DNA of 64,000 nucleotides from Luteitalea pratensis (GCF_001618865.1 NZ_CP015136.1:5863001-5927000), one strand, 5' to 3'. Counted from the stretch's first letter, positions 42,010-50,903 are shown. Notes: generated from the letters alone by a model not told the origin. Made by a program: numbers and translations.

Positions 42010-42846
42010 TCAGAGGGTGGTCACGTAGCGCGACACCGCGTCCTGCCACGTCGGCAGCGGCCAGCCCACGGCTTCGGCCAGCTTGTGGTTGTCCAGGGCG
42101 CAATACACGGGCCGCTTGGCCTTCAACCTGACGTCGTTCACGGACGTGAGCATCAGCAGCGCCGGATCGGCGCCGAGCAATCCCGCGATGTGGCGGCCGA
42201 CGTCGGCCCAGGTCCCGTGTCCGCTGTTCACGCAATGGAAGACGCCGGACGGCGTGTCGCGTGCGAGCAGCGCCAGCGTCGCATCCCGTACGTCACCCAC
42301 GTAACTCGGCGTGACGATCCGGTCCCTGAACACCGGCGTCGAACGGCCGTCGCGCAACGCGGCGGCGATCTTGTCGACGCTGCTGCGGGCATGGCGACCG
42401 CCGAACAGGCTCTCGACGCGGAGCACGTACCAGCGCGGCGCATCGCGGGCGAACCACTCGCCGAGCAGCTTGGAACACCCGTAGACGCTCACCGGACGGG
42501 CGCGATCCCCTTCGAGATACGGCGACGAGGCTTCGCCATCGAACACGAAGTCGGTGCTGTAGTGCACGAAGGTGGCGCCTGTCCTGGCGGCCGCGGCGGC
42601 CATCGACCGTACCGCCATCGAGTTGACAGCGAGCGCCGTCGACGCATCGTCCTCGGCGCCGTCGACGTTGTTGTAGGCCGTGCAGTTGACGAGGACATCG
42701 GGCTGGATGCGCTCGACGGCGGCAAGCAGCGCATCCCGATCGGTGACATCGACGTCGGCTCGCGTGAGCCCGACCACGTCGTGCCCGGGCGTGGCGGCAA
42801 ACGTGCTCCCGAGCTGTCCCGCGGCACCGACGACCAGCAGTTTCAT
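42010..42846 (-). CDS. dTDP-4-dehydrorhamnose reductase-like protein (RmlD family)
   Basis: ATG 42,846 overlaps the stop of the symporter gene (ATGA); the product has 278 residues. Key segments: MKLLVVGAAGQLGSTFAATP (NAD(P)H motif), VNCTAYNNVDGAEDDASTAL (the RmlD-specific stretch), STDFVFDGEASSPYLEGD and VSVYGCSKLLGEWFARD (YxxxK). RmlD reduces a 4-keto-6-deoxy sugar nucleotide. No RmlA, B or C gene is present in the window, so it may instead act on the Gmd product or another 4-keto sugar. It is the second RmlD-like enzyme here; the first, at 13,334, belongs to the L-HexNAc pathway. Confidence 0.82.
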   Translation of the reverse strand: MKLLVVGAAGQLGSTFAATPGHDVVGLTRADVDVTDRDALLAAVERIQPDVLVNCTAYNNVDGAEDDASTALAVNSMAVRSMAAAAARTGATFVHYSTDFVFDGEASSPYLEGDRARPVSVYGCSKLLGEWFARDAPRWYVLRVESLFGGRHARSSVDKIAAALRDGRSTPVFRDRIVTPSYVGDVRDATLALLARDTPSGVFHCVNSGHGTWADVGRHIAGLLGADPALLMLTSVNDVRLKAKRPVYCALDNHKLAEAVGWPLPTWQDAVSRYVTTL

Positions 42847-44123
42847 CGGAATTGCTCGATCTGCCGGTCGTCGAGCACGCCTTCCCAACGCGCCACGACC
42901 GCGGTGGCCAGGCAGTTGCCCGTGACGTTCACGGCGGTCCGCCCCATGTCGAGAATCTGATCGATACCGAGAAGGATGGCCGCGCCTTCGAGCGGCAGGC
43001 CGAAGGTGCCGAGCGCCGCCGTCAGGACGACGAGCGCGCCGCGAGGCACTCCCGCAACGCCCTTGCTGGTCAGCATCAGGGTCAACATCATCATCAACTG
43101 CTGCCCCAGGGACATCTGAAGCCCAGCCAACTGCGCCACGAACACACTCGCGATGGAGAGGTACAACGTCGTCCCATCGAGATTGAAGCTGTAGCCGGTG
43201 GGCAGGACGAATCCGACGATGTTGCGTGGCACGCCGAAGCGCGCCATCACCTCGAGGGCCTTGGGCAGCGCGGCCTCGGAGCTCGCGGTGGTGAACGCGA
43301 TCAGGAACGGCTCGCGAATGGCCCGCAGGAACGTGAAGAACGGCACGCGGATCAGCAGCGCGACACCGCCGATCACGATGAACAGGAAGACGAACAACCC
43401 GAGGTACATGACGCCCACCAGCTTGCCGAGCGTGAGCAGGATGCCGGGACCGCGGCCACCGACCGTGGCGGCCATGGCGGCCATCACGCCGAGCGGCGCG
43501 AACATCATCACGTAGGCGGTGAACTTGAACATCACCTGCGCGACCGATTCCAGGAACTCGAGGACGGGACGTCCCTTCTCGCCGATGCCCGCCAGCGCCA
43601 CCCCGAAGAAGGACGCGAAGACGACGACCTGGAGGATGTCGCCACGTGCCATGGCGTCGAAGATCGACGTCGGGAAGAGGTGCAGGAAGATCTCGGTGAC
43701 CGACTGCTGCCGCGTGGCCATCACCGCGACGTCGGTCGTCGCCGTGCCGGCAACGCTGACCCCTGCGCCGGGCTGGAACCAGTTCACGAGGCCCAGCCCC
43801 AGGAACAACGCGATGGTCGTCGCCACCTCGAAGTAGACCAGCGCCTTGAGGCCGATGCGGCCCATGGCCTTCATGTCGCCGGTGCCGGCGATGCCGACGA
43901 CAAGCGTGCTGAAGAGCAGCGGCGCGATGATCATCTTGATCATCCGCAGGAACGCGTCGGCCAGCGGCTTGATCGTCACCGCAACGTCCGGCCTGATGGC
44001 GCCGAGCGCGACGCCGATGGCCAGGCCGAGGAAGATCTGCGTGGTCGCGCCCGGCCACCATGACGGACCGGCCGCAGGAATCGCCGCTGGGGCAGCAGGC
44101 GCCTCGATCTCGATCCTCGCCAT
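42843..44123 (-). CDS. Dicarboxylate/amino acid:cation symporter (DAACS, GltP/DctA-like)
   Basis: ATG 44,123 chosen because GAAGG sits ~11 bases upstream; a GTG at 44,132 would overlap the aminotransferase stop. The 426-residue integral protein shows the DAACS serine-rich hairpin AFTTASSEAALPKALEVM and the substrate-binding FNLDGTTLYLSIASVFVAQ, with VNVTGNCLATAVVARWEG at the C-terminus. It imports C4-dicarboxylates, glutamate or similar acids with H+ or Na+. It sits between an aminotransferase and an RmlD-like reductase in one coupled unit, which is unusual; it may supply glutamate as amino donor, but that is speculative. Confidence 0.88.
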   Translation of the reverse strand: MARIEIEAPAAPAAIPAAGPSWWPGATTQIFLGLAIGVALGAIRPDVAVTIKPLADAFLRMIKMIIAPLLFSTLVVGIAGTGDMKAMGRIGLKALVYFEVATTIALFLGLGLVNWFQPGAGVSVAGTATTDVAVMATRQQSVTEIFLHLFPTSIFDAMARGDILQVVVFASFFGVALAGIGEKGRPVLEFLESVAQVMFKFTAYVMMFAPLGVMAAMAATVGGRGPGILLTLGKLVGVMYLGLFVFLFIVIGGVALLIRVPFFTFLRAIREPFLIAFTTASSEAALPKALEVMARFGVPRNIVGFVLPTGYSFNLDGTTLYLSIASVFVAQLAGLQMSLGQQLMMMLTLMLTSKGVAGVPRGALVVLTAALGTFGLPLEGAAILLGIDQILDMGRTAVNVTGNCLATAVVARWEGVLDDRQIEQFR

Positions 44124-44128
44124 GGGCT

Positions 44129-45247
44129 TCACGCCTTCGCGTAGAACGCGGCGATGGTCTCGACCACGTACTGTTGCTGCGCCTCGTCGAGTTCGCTGTA
44201 GATGGGCAGCGCCAGCGTTTCGGCCGCCGCCCGCTCGGCCTCCGGCAGCGCGCCGGCCGGCACACCGAGATACGCGAAACAGGGCTGCAGGTGGAAGGGC
44301 ACCGGGTAGTAGACCTCGCACCCGACGCCATGCGAGCGCAGGTGATCGCGCAGCGCGTCGCGGCGTGCGGCACGGATGACGAACTGGTTGTAGATGTGCC
44401 GCCGCCCGGGCAGTTGCACCGGCAACAGCACCGGTGAGTCCGGCGCGATCGCGGCGAACAGGCGGCGATAGCGATCGGCGTTGCGCCGGCGCGCTTCGGT
44501 CCAGGCCTCGAGGTGCCGCAGCTTGACCCGCAACACCGCCGCCTGGATCGCCGCCATCCGGAAATTCCCGCCGACCTTCTCGTGGTGATACGTCCGCTGC
44601 GCGCCATGGACACGCAGGAGCCGCACTCGCGCGGCCATCTCGTCGTCCTTGACGGTGACGAGCCCGGCGTCACCGGCCGCGCCAAGGTTCTTGCTCGGAT
44701 AGAACGAAAAGCAGCCGAAACGCCCGAGCGTCCCGAGCGCCTGGCCGTCCAGCGTGGCGCCGATCGCCTGTGCGGCGTCCTCGATGACCTCGACTCCGTG
44801 TTCGGACGCCAGCGCGACCAGCGGCCCCATGTCGGCAGCCTGGCCGTACAGATGGACCGGCACGATGGCCCTGGTGCGCGACGTGATGGCCCGGCGCACG
44901 GCGTCGATGTCGAGGTTGCAGCTCACGGGCTCGATGTCGACCAGCACCGGTGTCGCGCCAGTGCGACTGACGCAGCCCGCGGTCGCGAAGAACGAGTACG
45001 TCGGGACGATGACCTCGTCGCCAGGCCCGAGGTCCAGTGCCATCATCGCGACCAGCAGGGCATCGGTGCCCGAACTCACGCCGATCGCATGGCTCGCGCC
45101 GAGGTAAGCCGCCACTTCCGCTTCAAAGGCCTCGACCTCCGGACCGAGGATGAATTTCTGCGTATCGACCACGTGGGTGACGGCCTCGACGACGGCGTCC
45201 CGGATCGGGGCATACTGGGCAGCGAGGTCGAGCAGCGGCACCTGCAT
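44129..45247 (-). CDS. PLP-dependent sugar aminotransferase (DegT/DnrJ/EryC1/StrS family)
   Basis: ATG 45,247 (MQVPLLDLAAQYAPIRDAVV) is preferred; an ATG at 45,259 adds four residues. The 372-residue protein has AIGVSSGTDALLVAMMAL, VIVPTYSFFATAGCV, VIEDAAQAIGAT and the Schiff-base lysine in FSFYPSKNLGAAGDAGLV, all hallmark StrS-family segments. These enzymes transfer an amino group from glutamate to a keto-sugar nucleotide in the cytoplasm. Possible keto donors are the products of WbpM, Gmd or the Gfo/Idh enzyme in this locus. The divergent wzm gene starts 29 bases away, so both may share regulatory DNA. Confidence 0.88.
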   Translation of the reverse strand: MQVPLLDLAAQYAPIRDAVVEAVTHVVDTQKFILGPEVEAFEAEVAAYLGASHAIGVSSGTDALLVAMMALDLGPGDEVIVPTYSFFATAGCVSRTGATPVLVDIEPVSCNLDIDAVRRAITSRTRAIVPVHLYGQAADMGPLVALASEHGVEVIEDAAQAIGATLDGQALGTLGRFGCFSFYPSKNLGAAGDAGLVTVKDDEMAARVRLLRVHGAQRTYHHEKVGGNFRMAAIQAAVLRVKLRHLEAWTEARRRNADRYRRLFAAIAPDSPVLLPVQLPGRRHIYNQFVIRAARRDALRDHLRSHGVGCEVYYPVPFHLQPCFAYLGVPAGALPEAERAAAETLALPIYSELDEAQQQYVVETIAAFYAKA

Positions 45248-45276
45248 CACTGGCTGCATGCTACACTCGGCCCGCC

Positions 45277-46056
45277 GTGGCGGCCAACGATCTCCGTGCC
45301 CTCGTGGCCTACCGCGGCCTGCTCCGCGGCTTCGTCCAGCGTGATCTCACCGTCAAGTACAAGGGCTCCCTGCTCGGCGTGGCGTGGTCGCTGCTGCACC
45401 CGCTCGTGATGGTGGCTGTGTACACGCTCGCATTCCGGTACGTGGTGCGCGTGCCCATCGAGCGCTTCCCGCTGTTCCTCCTGAGTGGCCTGCTGCCGTG
45501 GATGTACTTCGCCAGCGCACTCTCGGCGGCGACCAGCTCGATTGCCGACAACGGCACGCTCGTCCGCAAGGTGGCGTTCCCGCGGGCGGTCTTGCCCCTG
45601 GCCGCGGTGGCCTCTGCCCTCGTGCAGTTCGCGCTGATGTACACCGTGCTCGTACCGACGGCGCTGATCATGGGGGCCGGATTGTCGTTTGCGTGGGTGG
45701 CGCTGTTGCCGGTCGTGGTGCTGCAGACGGCCTTCACCGCCGGGCTCGGGCTACTGCTCGCCACGGCCTATGTGTTCGTGCGCGACGCCCGCCATCTGCT
45801 CGACGTCGCCCTGCAGGTGTGGTTCTGGCTGACGCCGATCATCTATGCGGCCAGCCTCGCCCCGGCAAACCTCCGCCGGTGGCTGCAGTTCAACCCGATG
45901 CTGCACTTCGTCACCGCGTACCAGGACATCGTCACGAAGCATGCGGTGCCGTCGCTGGCGACGTTTGCGCTGCTCGCGGTGCTCGCCGCCGTCTCCCTCG
46001 CCACCGGCTGGACGGTCTTCGGCCGCGCCCAGAAGCGGTTCGCCGAATACGTATAG
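45277..46056 (+). CDS. wzm: ABC-2 type glycan export permease (Wzm)
   Basis: A 259-residue protein with six hydrophobic spans and the ABC-2 motif PFTRAVLPLAAVAS-type region (here FPRAVLPLAAVASALVQ), and VKYKGSLLGVAWSLLHPLV at the N-terminus, the coupling-helix region of Wzm/RfbA proteins. GTG start. With a Wzt-type ATPase it moves finished, lipid-linked polysaccharide across the inner membrane. The only glycan-type ATPase in this window is at 33,754, about 10 kb away and separated by ten genes on both strands. A TACACT -10-like hexamer at 45,262-45,267 precedes the start. Confidence 0.88.
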   Translation: MAANDLRALVAYRGLLRGFVQRDLTVKYKGSLLGVAWSLLHPLVMVAVYTLAFRYVVRVPIERFPLFLLSGLLPWMYFASALSAATSSIADNGTLVRKVAFPRAVLPLAAVASALVQFALMYTVLVPTALIMGAGLSFAWVALLPVVVLQTAFTAGLGLLLATAYVFVRDARHLLDVALQVWFWLTPIIYAASLAPANLRRWLQFNPMLHFVTAYQDIVTKHAVPSLATFALLAVLAAVSLATGWTVFGRAQKRFAEYV

Positions 46057-46160
46057 AGAATTGCAAGATTTCACAATTTCACAATTTCAAGGCCACCACG
46101 AACCTTCGCAGCATTGATGGAGGTCGTGCAATTCCGAAATTCTGAAATTCTGGAATTCGT
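46055..46160. repeat. AT-rich dispersed repeat, copy 1 (inverted with respect to copy 2)
   Basis: An AT-rich island of short AATTTCA/GAATTTC-like units around a ~35-base GC-rich centre between wzm and the next gene. Its reverse complement aligns with copy 2 (47,511-47,607) over the centre (both contain GGTTCG flanked by matching bases) and the AATTTC arrays. It abuts both flanking stop codons. Confidence 0.75.
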
Positions 46161-47485
46161 CAGGGCCACACCACGCGTGCCGCCCCTGGCGGCAGCGCGC
46201 GCGACCACTCGATGCGTGGCTCGGTCCAGACGGGCACGTCGTTGACGGCGTTGCCCCACCGCTCCGGCGTTGTCTCGAGGACAATGACGATGCGCTGTCC
46301 GGCCCAGGGCTGCAGCGGGATCTCGAGCGGCACGAGCCCACGGTGCTCGGGCACACCGAGCGGGAAGAGCGTGAGGTCCGCGGCCGTCGTGCGACCACCG
46401 GCGTGGTCGACGTACACCCGCATCTGGATGCCGTCGCTTTGGCGGTCCCACATGTCCGCTCGCATCGCTGCCCCTAAACGCAGCACGGCGCCCCGCGGCA
46501 CGTCGACCTCCCAGCGGATAGTCGAGGTGGGCAGCGCAACGATTGCGCGATGGATGCGCCAGGCGAACAATGCCGGCTCCACCGAGATGGCTCCGTGTAG
46601 CGACGACCAGCTCGTCTCGATGTGGGCATCTGGTAAAGCATCGATCAGATCAAGGGATTGGTACCGGCCGATCGGAAGCGTCGTCAGCAACACGCCCGTG
46701 ATGACGATGAGCCAGACACTCACCCGCGCGGCCGGTGGGGCTGTGGCGCACGACGAGACCCCTGCCTGAAGCGGCGCCACGTCCGCGGGCGCCTGGGCGT
46801 CCGCGGCGGGGCCGAGCACCCCAACGGCCAATGCACACGCCCACGCAAGCACGGCATTGAAGATCGCGAGGGCCACCGCGATCGTCGGCCAGGCGCGTAC
46901 CCATGCCGGCCAGGGGCGAAGCACCTCGTGCAGCCAGTACGTGAGCGTGGCGCGGCGTGTCGTGGTCTCGAAGACGAGATCGCCCCACTGCTCGCGGCCG
47001 TCGACGAACAGGCGTCCCGCGCGCACCACGTCGTCGCGGGTGACAGCCAGACCGATAGCGGGGCCATCCGCCATGTGCACGTGGCGGACATCCACCTGGT
47101 ACCTATGGCCGCGTGAAGCCCTGATCGGCCGGAACGGCACGTGCAGCGCGACGCCACTGCTCACGCGTGTCGCAGGGATGGCGACACGCAGGAGTCGCTG
47201 TCGCGACTCGCCCCGTGCCTGCAGCAGGTCGACCACCAACTCGCCGCGCGGCGGGCCGCCGACGACGAGCGGCCGAATCCACACGCCATCCAGCCCGTCG
47301 GCGCCCATTTCGAAGGTCTGCGACACTCCGCCAGGCGCGCCGGCCGAGACGGTCCGCCCGTCATGCCGGCCCGCCCACGTGGACACGATCCCGTGCGGGG
47401 TGAAGCACCAACGATCGACTTGCCAGGCGAGCAGCGCGCCATAGAGCAGCAGGAAGGCCGCCCGCGCGCGGGAGGACGAACGCAC
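46160..47485 (-). CDS. Unassigned membrane protein between inverted repeats
   Basis: A 441-residue protein from a GTG start. It has an N-terminal hydrophobic helix (AAFLLLYGALLAWQ), a second pair around residues 190-220 and a further helix near residue 255 (VWLIVITGVLLTTL), with two soluble domains: residues ~50-170 and ~280-441. The C-terminal part includes IRWEVDVPRGAVLRLGAAM and VLETTPERWGNAVNDVPVWT, which look beta-rich. No family was recognised. Both ends are bordered by copies of the same AT-rich repeat in opposite orientation, so the gene could be a mobile passenger. Its place between the exporter and the catabolic locus gives no clue to its role. Confidence 0.5.
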   Translation of the reverse strand: MRSSSRARAAFLLLYGALLAWQVDRWCFTPHGIVSTWAGRHDGRTVSAGAPGGVSQTFEMGADGLDGVWIRPLVVGGPPRGELVVDLLQARGESRQRLLRVAIPATRVSSGVALHVPFRPIRASRGHRYQVDVRHVHMADGPAIGLAVTRDDVVRAGRLFVDGREQWGDLVFETTTRRATLTYWLHEVLRPWPAWVRAWPTIAVALAIFNAVLAWACALAVGVLGPAADAQAPADVAPLQAGVSSCATAPPAARVSVWLIVITGVLLTTLPIGRYQSLDLIDALPDAHIETSWSSLHGAISVEPALFAWRIHRAIVALPTSTIRWEVDVPRGAVLRLGAAMRADMWDRQSDGIQMRVYVDHAGGRTTAADLTLFPLGVPEHRGLVPLEIPLQPWAGQRIVIVLETTPERWGNAVNDVPVWTEPRIEWSRALPPGAARVVWP

Positions 47486-47510
47486 GGGAGACAGGGTAGA
47501 TCACCGCACG

Positions 47511-47607
47511 TGGAAATTTCAGAATTGCAGGAATTTCAGAATTTCATTAACACCGCCATGGTTCGAGCTGCCGGCGACGGCCGTGAAATCCTGAAATTTC
47601 GCAATTA
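47511..47607. repeat. AT-rich dispersed repeat, copy 2
   Basis: Similar array of AATTTCAG-like units with a GC-rich centre containing GGTTCGAGCTGCC. It is inverted relative to copy 1 across the 1.3-kb gene between them. Its last three bases (TTA, 47,605-47,607) form the stop codon of the downstream ribulokinase-like gene on the minus strand. Confidence 0.75.
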
Positions 47608-49254
47608 CTTCAGTTCGCGCAGCCGATGCATCAGGTCGTTGCCGCGACCGAAGTGATCGTAGAGGTCCACGTACAGGCGGTAGAGGGCGGTGTAGCGTTC
47701 GTGAGCTGCCCGATCGCAGTGATAGCGCTCGGTGGGTCTGGGTGCCATCGCCGCCGCCGCAGCCTCGATGGATGCATGGCCCTCGGCCGCCTCCCCTGCC
47801 GCCACCGCGCCCAGCATGGCCGCCCCCAGACCGGATGCCTGTGAAGCACCCGCCACCTCGATCTCGATGCCGAGGACGTCTGCGTAGATCTGCATCAACA
47901 TGCGGTTACGCGTGAGTCCGCCGCCGGCGACCACGCGGGTGACGGGGACGCCGCCGCTCCGCAGGGCATCGGCAATCACCCGTGTACCGAACGCGGTGCT
48001 CTCGACGAGGGCCCGGTAGATGTGTTCGGGGCGTGTCGCCAGCGTGGCTCCCACCAGCAGCCCACTCAACTCGGCGTCGACGAGCGTGCTGCGGTTGCCG
48101 TTCCACCAGTCGAGCGCCACGAGGCCGGTCTCGCCCGGGCGCAGCCCGGCCGCCCGCGTGCTCAGCACGTCGTGCGCGGAGACCTGCAGCCGCGCGGCTT
48201 CGGCCTGCACGTCAGCCGGCGCGAGCGCGTCCACGAACCACGCGAAGCTGTCGCCAACGGCCGCCTGTCCCGCCTCGTACGCGAACAGGCCGGCGACGAT
48301 GCCGTCCTCGACCACGCCGGCCACGCCCGGTACCAGCTGCTCGCGTTCGGCAAGCAAAAGGTGACACGTCGAGGTACCGAGGATCAGCATCAGCGATCCG
48401 GCGCTCGTCGCGCCGCTGCCGAGTACACCGGCATGGGCGTCGATCAGGGCCGCGCCAACGGCGGTGCCGGGCTCGAGGTGCAGTCGCTCCGCCCACTCCG
48501 CGGTCAGCGTGCCGACGCGCGTGCCAGGCGCTACCACGGACTGCCCACCACCCCTGCCGGAGTAGAAGCCACTCAGCCCGGGATGGAGTGCCTGCAGGTA
48601 CGCGTCCGAGGGGTAGCCCTCGTGCTTGTGCCACAGGCCCTTGTAGCCGGCGGCGCAGGCATTGCGGGCAAACGTGCCGGTGAGCTGCCAGACGACCCAG
48701 TCACCGCCCTCGACGATCAGATCGGACGCCGCAAATACCTCTGGCGCTTCCTCGAGCACCTGCAGGGCCTTGGGCAGCATCCATTCCGAGGAAATCCGCC
48801 CTCCGTATCGTGCGAGCCAGGTCTCGTTGCGCGCGGCGGCGACCTCGGTGACGCGGGTGGCCTGGGGCTGGGAGGCGTGGTGCTTCCACAACTTGGGCCA
48901 CGCGTGTGGCTCCCCGCGGTAGCGCGCCTCGTGCATCAGCGGGACGCCCACCGACGTGACCGGCAACACCGTGCATGCGGTGAAATCGATGCCGAGTCCG
49001 ACGATGTCGGCGGCGGGGACGCGGGCACTCGCAAGGGCCTCACGCACACTCGCCTCCAGCGCCTCCAACCAGTTGCCGGGATGCTGCAGCGCCCATTCGG
49101 CGCCGAGCGCGGCGCCCGTCGTCGGCAACTGCTCGTCGATGACCCCATGCCTGTATGCGCTGACGCCGCTGCCGAGGACACGACCGTCATGGACGTCGAC
49201 GACGAGCGCACGCGCCGACTCGGTACCGAAATCCAGGCCGATGACGGCGGTCAT
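47605..49254 (-). CDS. araB: Ribulokinase-like FGGY carbohydrate kinase
   Basis: ATG 49,254 overlaps the isomerase-family gene stop (ATGA), giving 549 residues, close to AraB. The N-terminal FGGY domain starts AVIGLDFGTESARALVVDVH (phosphate-binding), with IVGLGIDFTACTVLPV, and the C-terminal domain has AALIDAHAGVLGSGAT and VVAGGGLTRNRMLMQIYADV (adenosine motif). Ribulokinase phosphorylates L-ribulose on the way to xylulose 5-phosphate. Together with the adjacent isomerase-family protein it points to L-arabinose (or L-fucose-like pentose) breakdown. No AraD epimerase gene is present in the window. The stop lies within the AT-rich repeat. Confidence 0.85.
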   Translation of the reverse strand: MTAVIGLDFGTESARALVVDVHDGRVLGSGVSAYRHGVIDEQLPTTGAALGAEWALQHPGNWLEALEASVREALASARVPAADIVGLGIDFTACTVLPVTSVGVPLMHEARYRGEPHAWPKLWKHHASQPQATRVTEVAAARNETWLARYGGRISSEWMLPKALQVLEEAPEVFAASDLIVEGGDWVVWQLTGTFARNACAAGYKGLWHKHEGYPSDAYLQALHPGLSGFYSGRGGGQSVVAPGTRVGTLTAEWAERLHLEPGTAVGAALIDAHAGVLGSGATSAGSLMLILGTSTCHLLLAEREQLVPGVAGVVEDGIVAGLFAYEAGQAAVGDSFAWFVDALAPADVQAEAARLQVSAHDVLSTRAAGLRPGETGLVALDWWNGNRSTLVDAELSGLLVGATLATRPEHIYRALVESTAFGTRVIADALRSGGVPVTRVVAGGGLTRNRMLMQIYADVLGIEIEVAGASQASGLGAAMLGAVAAGEAAEGHASIEAAAAAMAPRPTERYHCDRAAHERYTALYRLYVDLYDHFGRGNDLMHRLRELK

Positions 49255-50702
49255 CCCAGCACCTCGCACTCGACGCCGAGCACGTCGCACACGCCCTGGA
49301 GTTCACGGAGGCAATCGCCGTAGACGCCGTGGATGTGGTTGCAGTTGAACGCCTGGATGAAGGCGTCCGGGGTGCACGAGAACTTCGCGAAGGCGTGCGG
49401 CCAGTTGTCCTGGCTGATCGCGGCCACTTCGTGCGCCCGGGCACCGAGGTCGGCGAACTCGGCGCGGAAGGCCACCATGCGGTACGTGCCTGCACGACGC
49501 GTGAGGCGTGCCAGCGTCACCGGTCCTGGTGCCGCCACGTGGTACACCGACGCGCCACCTGCCGGGAAGTAGAAGCCCTGAGGACGGAACTCGGTCAACG
49601 CGAGGTTCACCGCCGGATCCGTGCTGCGACCGGCGAAGTACGTCGCGTGCTCACCGCTGTTGCACAGATCCCACAGGCCGAGATCGGCGTGGTAGTGCCG
49701 CACGTCGGCAAACAGCACCGGCGTGCCTGCCAGGTGCTTGAAGATCTGCATCGTCAGCGCGGCGTCGGAATCGGCCTCCGTGGAACAGACGATCGACGGC
49801 TTGGGCGTGCCGTCGGGGTGATACGGGTCGTTGAGGAACGCCTCGGCGACGTCCGCGGTGGCGAAGTGTTCGGTGAGCTCGCGCTGGCCCTTGATGCCGC
49901 AGAAGTCGTAACCGAACTCCTCGATCAGATCGATGGCGCCGTAGTACATGGCGAGCTGGCGCCGCAACAGCTCCTCGGTGAGGCGGAAGGTGGCGTCGGC
50001 CGCGGTCCAGTGAATCTTGCCGAGGTGCGCTGAGAGATAGTCGAGGGCCGGCTGAACACGGGTCCCCTGGGCCAGTTCCCTCTCGGCACGGCGTACGAGC
50101 TCGTACTGGTCGACGTGATCGACGTCGATGCCGAACTCGGCCATCCATTGGGCGGGATCGATGACCGTGGTGTCGATGCCGAGAGACCGTCCGCCGATCA
50201 GGGCATAGGTCAGCCCACGCAGGCGACGGGCCGCGGCGACGGCACGTACGCGCGAGACCAGCGCACCGTACACGGCCGGATCCTCGAGGTCGCCAAACGT
50301 CTTGGTGAAGCGGATACCCGCCTGGTCGAGCGATCCCGCGTTGGCCAGCATGCCGACCAGCCCCGGATACTGCGGGTTGACGTTCGAGAACATCGCGATC
50401 GGCTGCGGGCAGAACTGCGCCGCCACGCGCGCGTACTGCGGCCACGCCCACACCGAGAAGTTGAAGATGACGGCATCGACGTCGGCCGCGGCCATCGCCT
50501 TGCCGTTACGCACGGCGATGTCGTTGCGCCAGATGACTTCGTCGCCGAGCACCACCTCGTGCCCGTCGGCGCGCAGCCTGCCGGCCAATGCATCACGGAA
50601 CTGCCGCTGCACCGGAGCAAGTGGCTGACTCAGGAAGTCGCGGCCGTCCCCGAAATCCAGGAGGCCGATGCGGAGCGGGCGGGGCTGCAGATGATCGAGC
50701 AT
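49251..50702 (-). CDS. L-fucose/L-arabinose isomerase-family protein
   Basis: ATG 50,702 (MLDHLQPRPLRIGLLDFGDG) gives 483 residues; the frame stays open upstream but only through the REP-like repeats. It has VDAVIFNFSVWAWPQYARVA, LTYALIGGRSLGIDTTVIDP, GIKGQRELTEHFATADVAEA (with the Glu/Asp metal ligands expected of the family) and FKHLAGTPVLFADVRHYHAD. Family members convert aldoses to ketoses with Mn2+. The partner gene is a ribulokinase-like kinase, so an L-arabinose-type isomerase is the best guess; length fits L-arabinose isomerase (~500) better than FucI (~590). Exact sugar unknown. Confidence 0.75.
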   Translation of the reverse strand: MLDHLQPRPLRIGLLDFGDGRDFLSQPLAPVQRQFRDALAGRLRADGHEVVLGDEVIWRNDIAVRNGKAMAAADVDAVIFNFSVWAWPQYARVAAQFCPQPIAMFSNVNPQYPGLVGMLANAGSLDQAGIRFTKTFGDLEDPAVYGALVSRVRAVAAARRLRGLTYALIGGRSLGIDTTVIDPAQWMAEFGIDVDHVDQYELVRRAERELAQGTRVQPALDYLSAHLGKIHWTAADATFRLTEELLRRQLAMYYGAIDLIEEFGYDFCGIKGQRELTEHFATADVAEAFLNDPYHPDGTPKPSIVCSTEADSDAALTMQIFKHLAGTPVLFADVRHYHADLGLWDLCNSGEHATYFAGRSTDPAVNLALTEFRPQGFYFPAGGASVYHVAAPGPVTLARLTRRAGTYRMVAFRAEFADLGARAHEVAAISQDNWPHAFAKFSCTPDAFIQAFNCNHIHGVYGDCLRELQGVCDVLGVECEVLG

Positions 50703-50764
50703 GTCACTCACCGGCCTTCGGCATTCGGCCTTCGGCCTTGGGAATCGGGATTCGGGAGTCGGTT

Positions 50765-50849
50765 GGTAGGGACGGCTCTCCGAGCCGTCCATGTCCACGA
50801 TCGCGACCACTCGGATCGGACGTGGACGCCTCGGAGAGGCGTCCCTACC
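50765..50849. repeat. Paired REP-like palindromes in inverted orientation (BIME-like)
   Basis: Two hairpins, GGACGGCTC/GAGCCGTCC (arms 50,770-50,778 and 50,782-50,790) and GGACGCCTC/GAGGCGTCC (50,824-50,832 and 50,836-50,844), face each other. The outer ends GGTAGGGAC and GTCCCTACC are inverted repeats. The unit lies between the sialidase stop and the isomerase start. A related single element is at 57,961. Confidence 0.85.
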
Positions 50850-50903
50850 TTCTGCGTTCGGCGTCGGGCGTCCGCGTTCGGCGTTCTGCGTTCGGCGTTG
50901 GAC

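Noticed and set aside
50738-50763. GGGAATCGGGATTCGGGAG tract considered as a CRISPR-like or regulatory array
   Set aside because: Units are only 7 bases, have no spacers and blend into the REP element; it is a simple heptamer tract.
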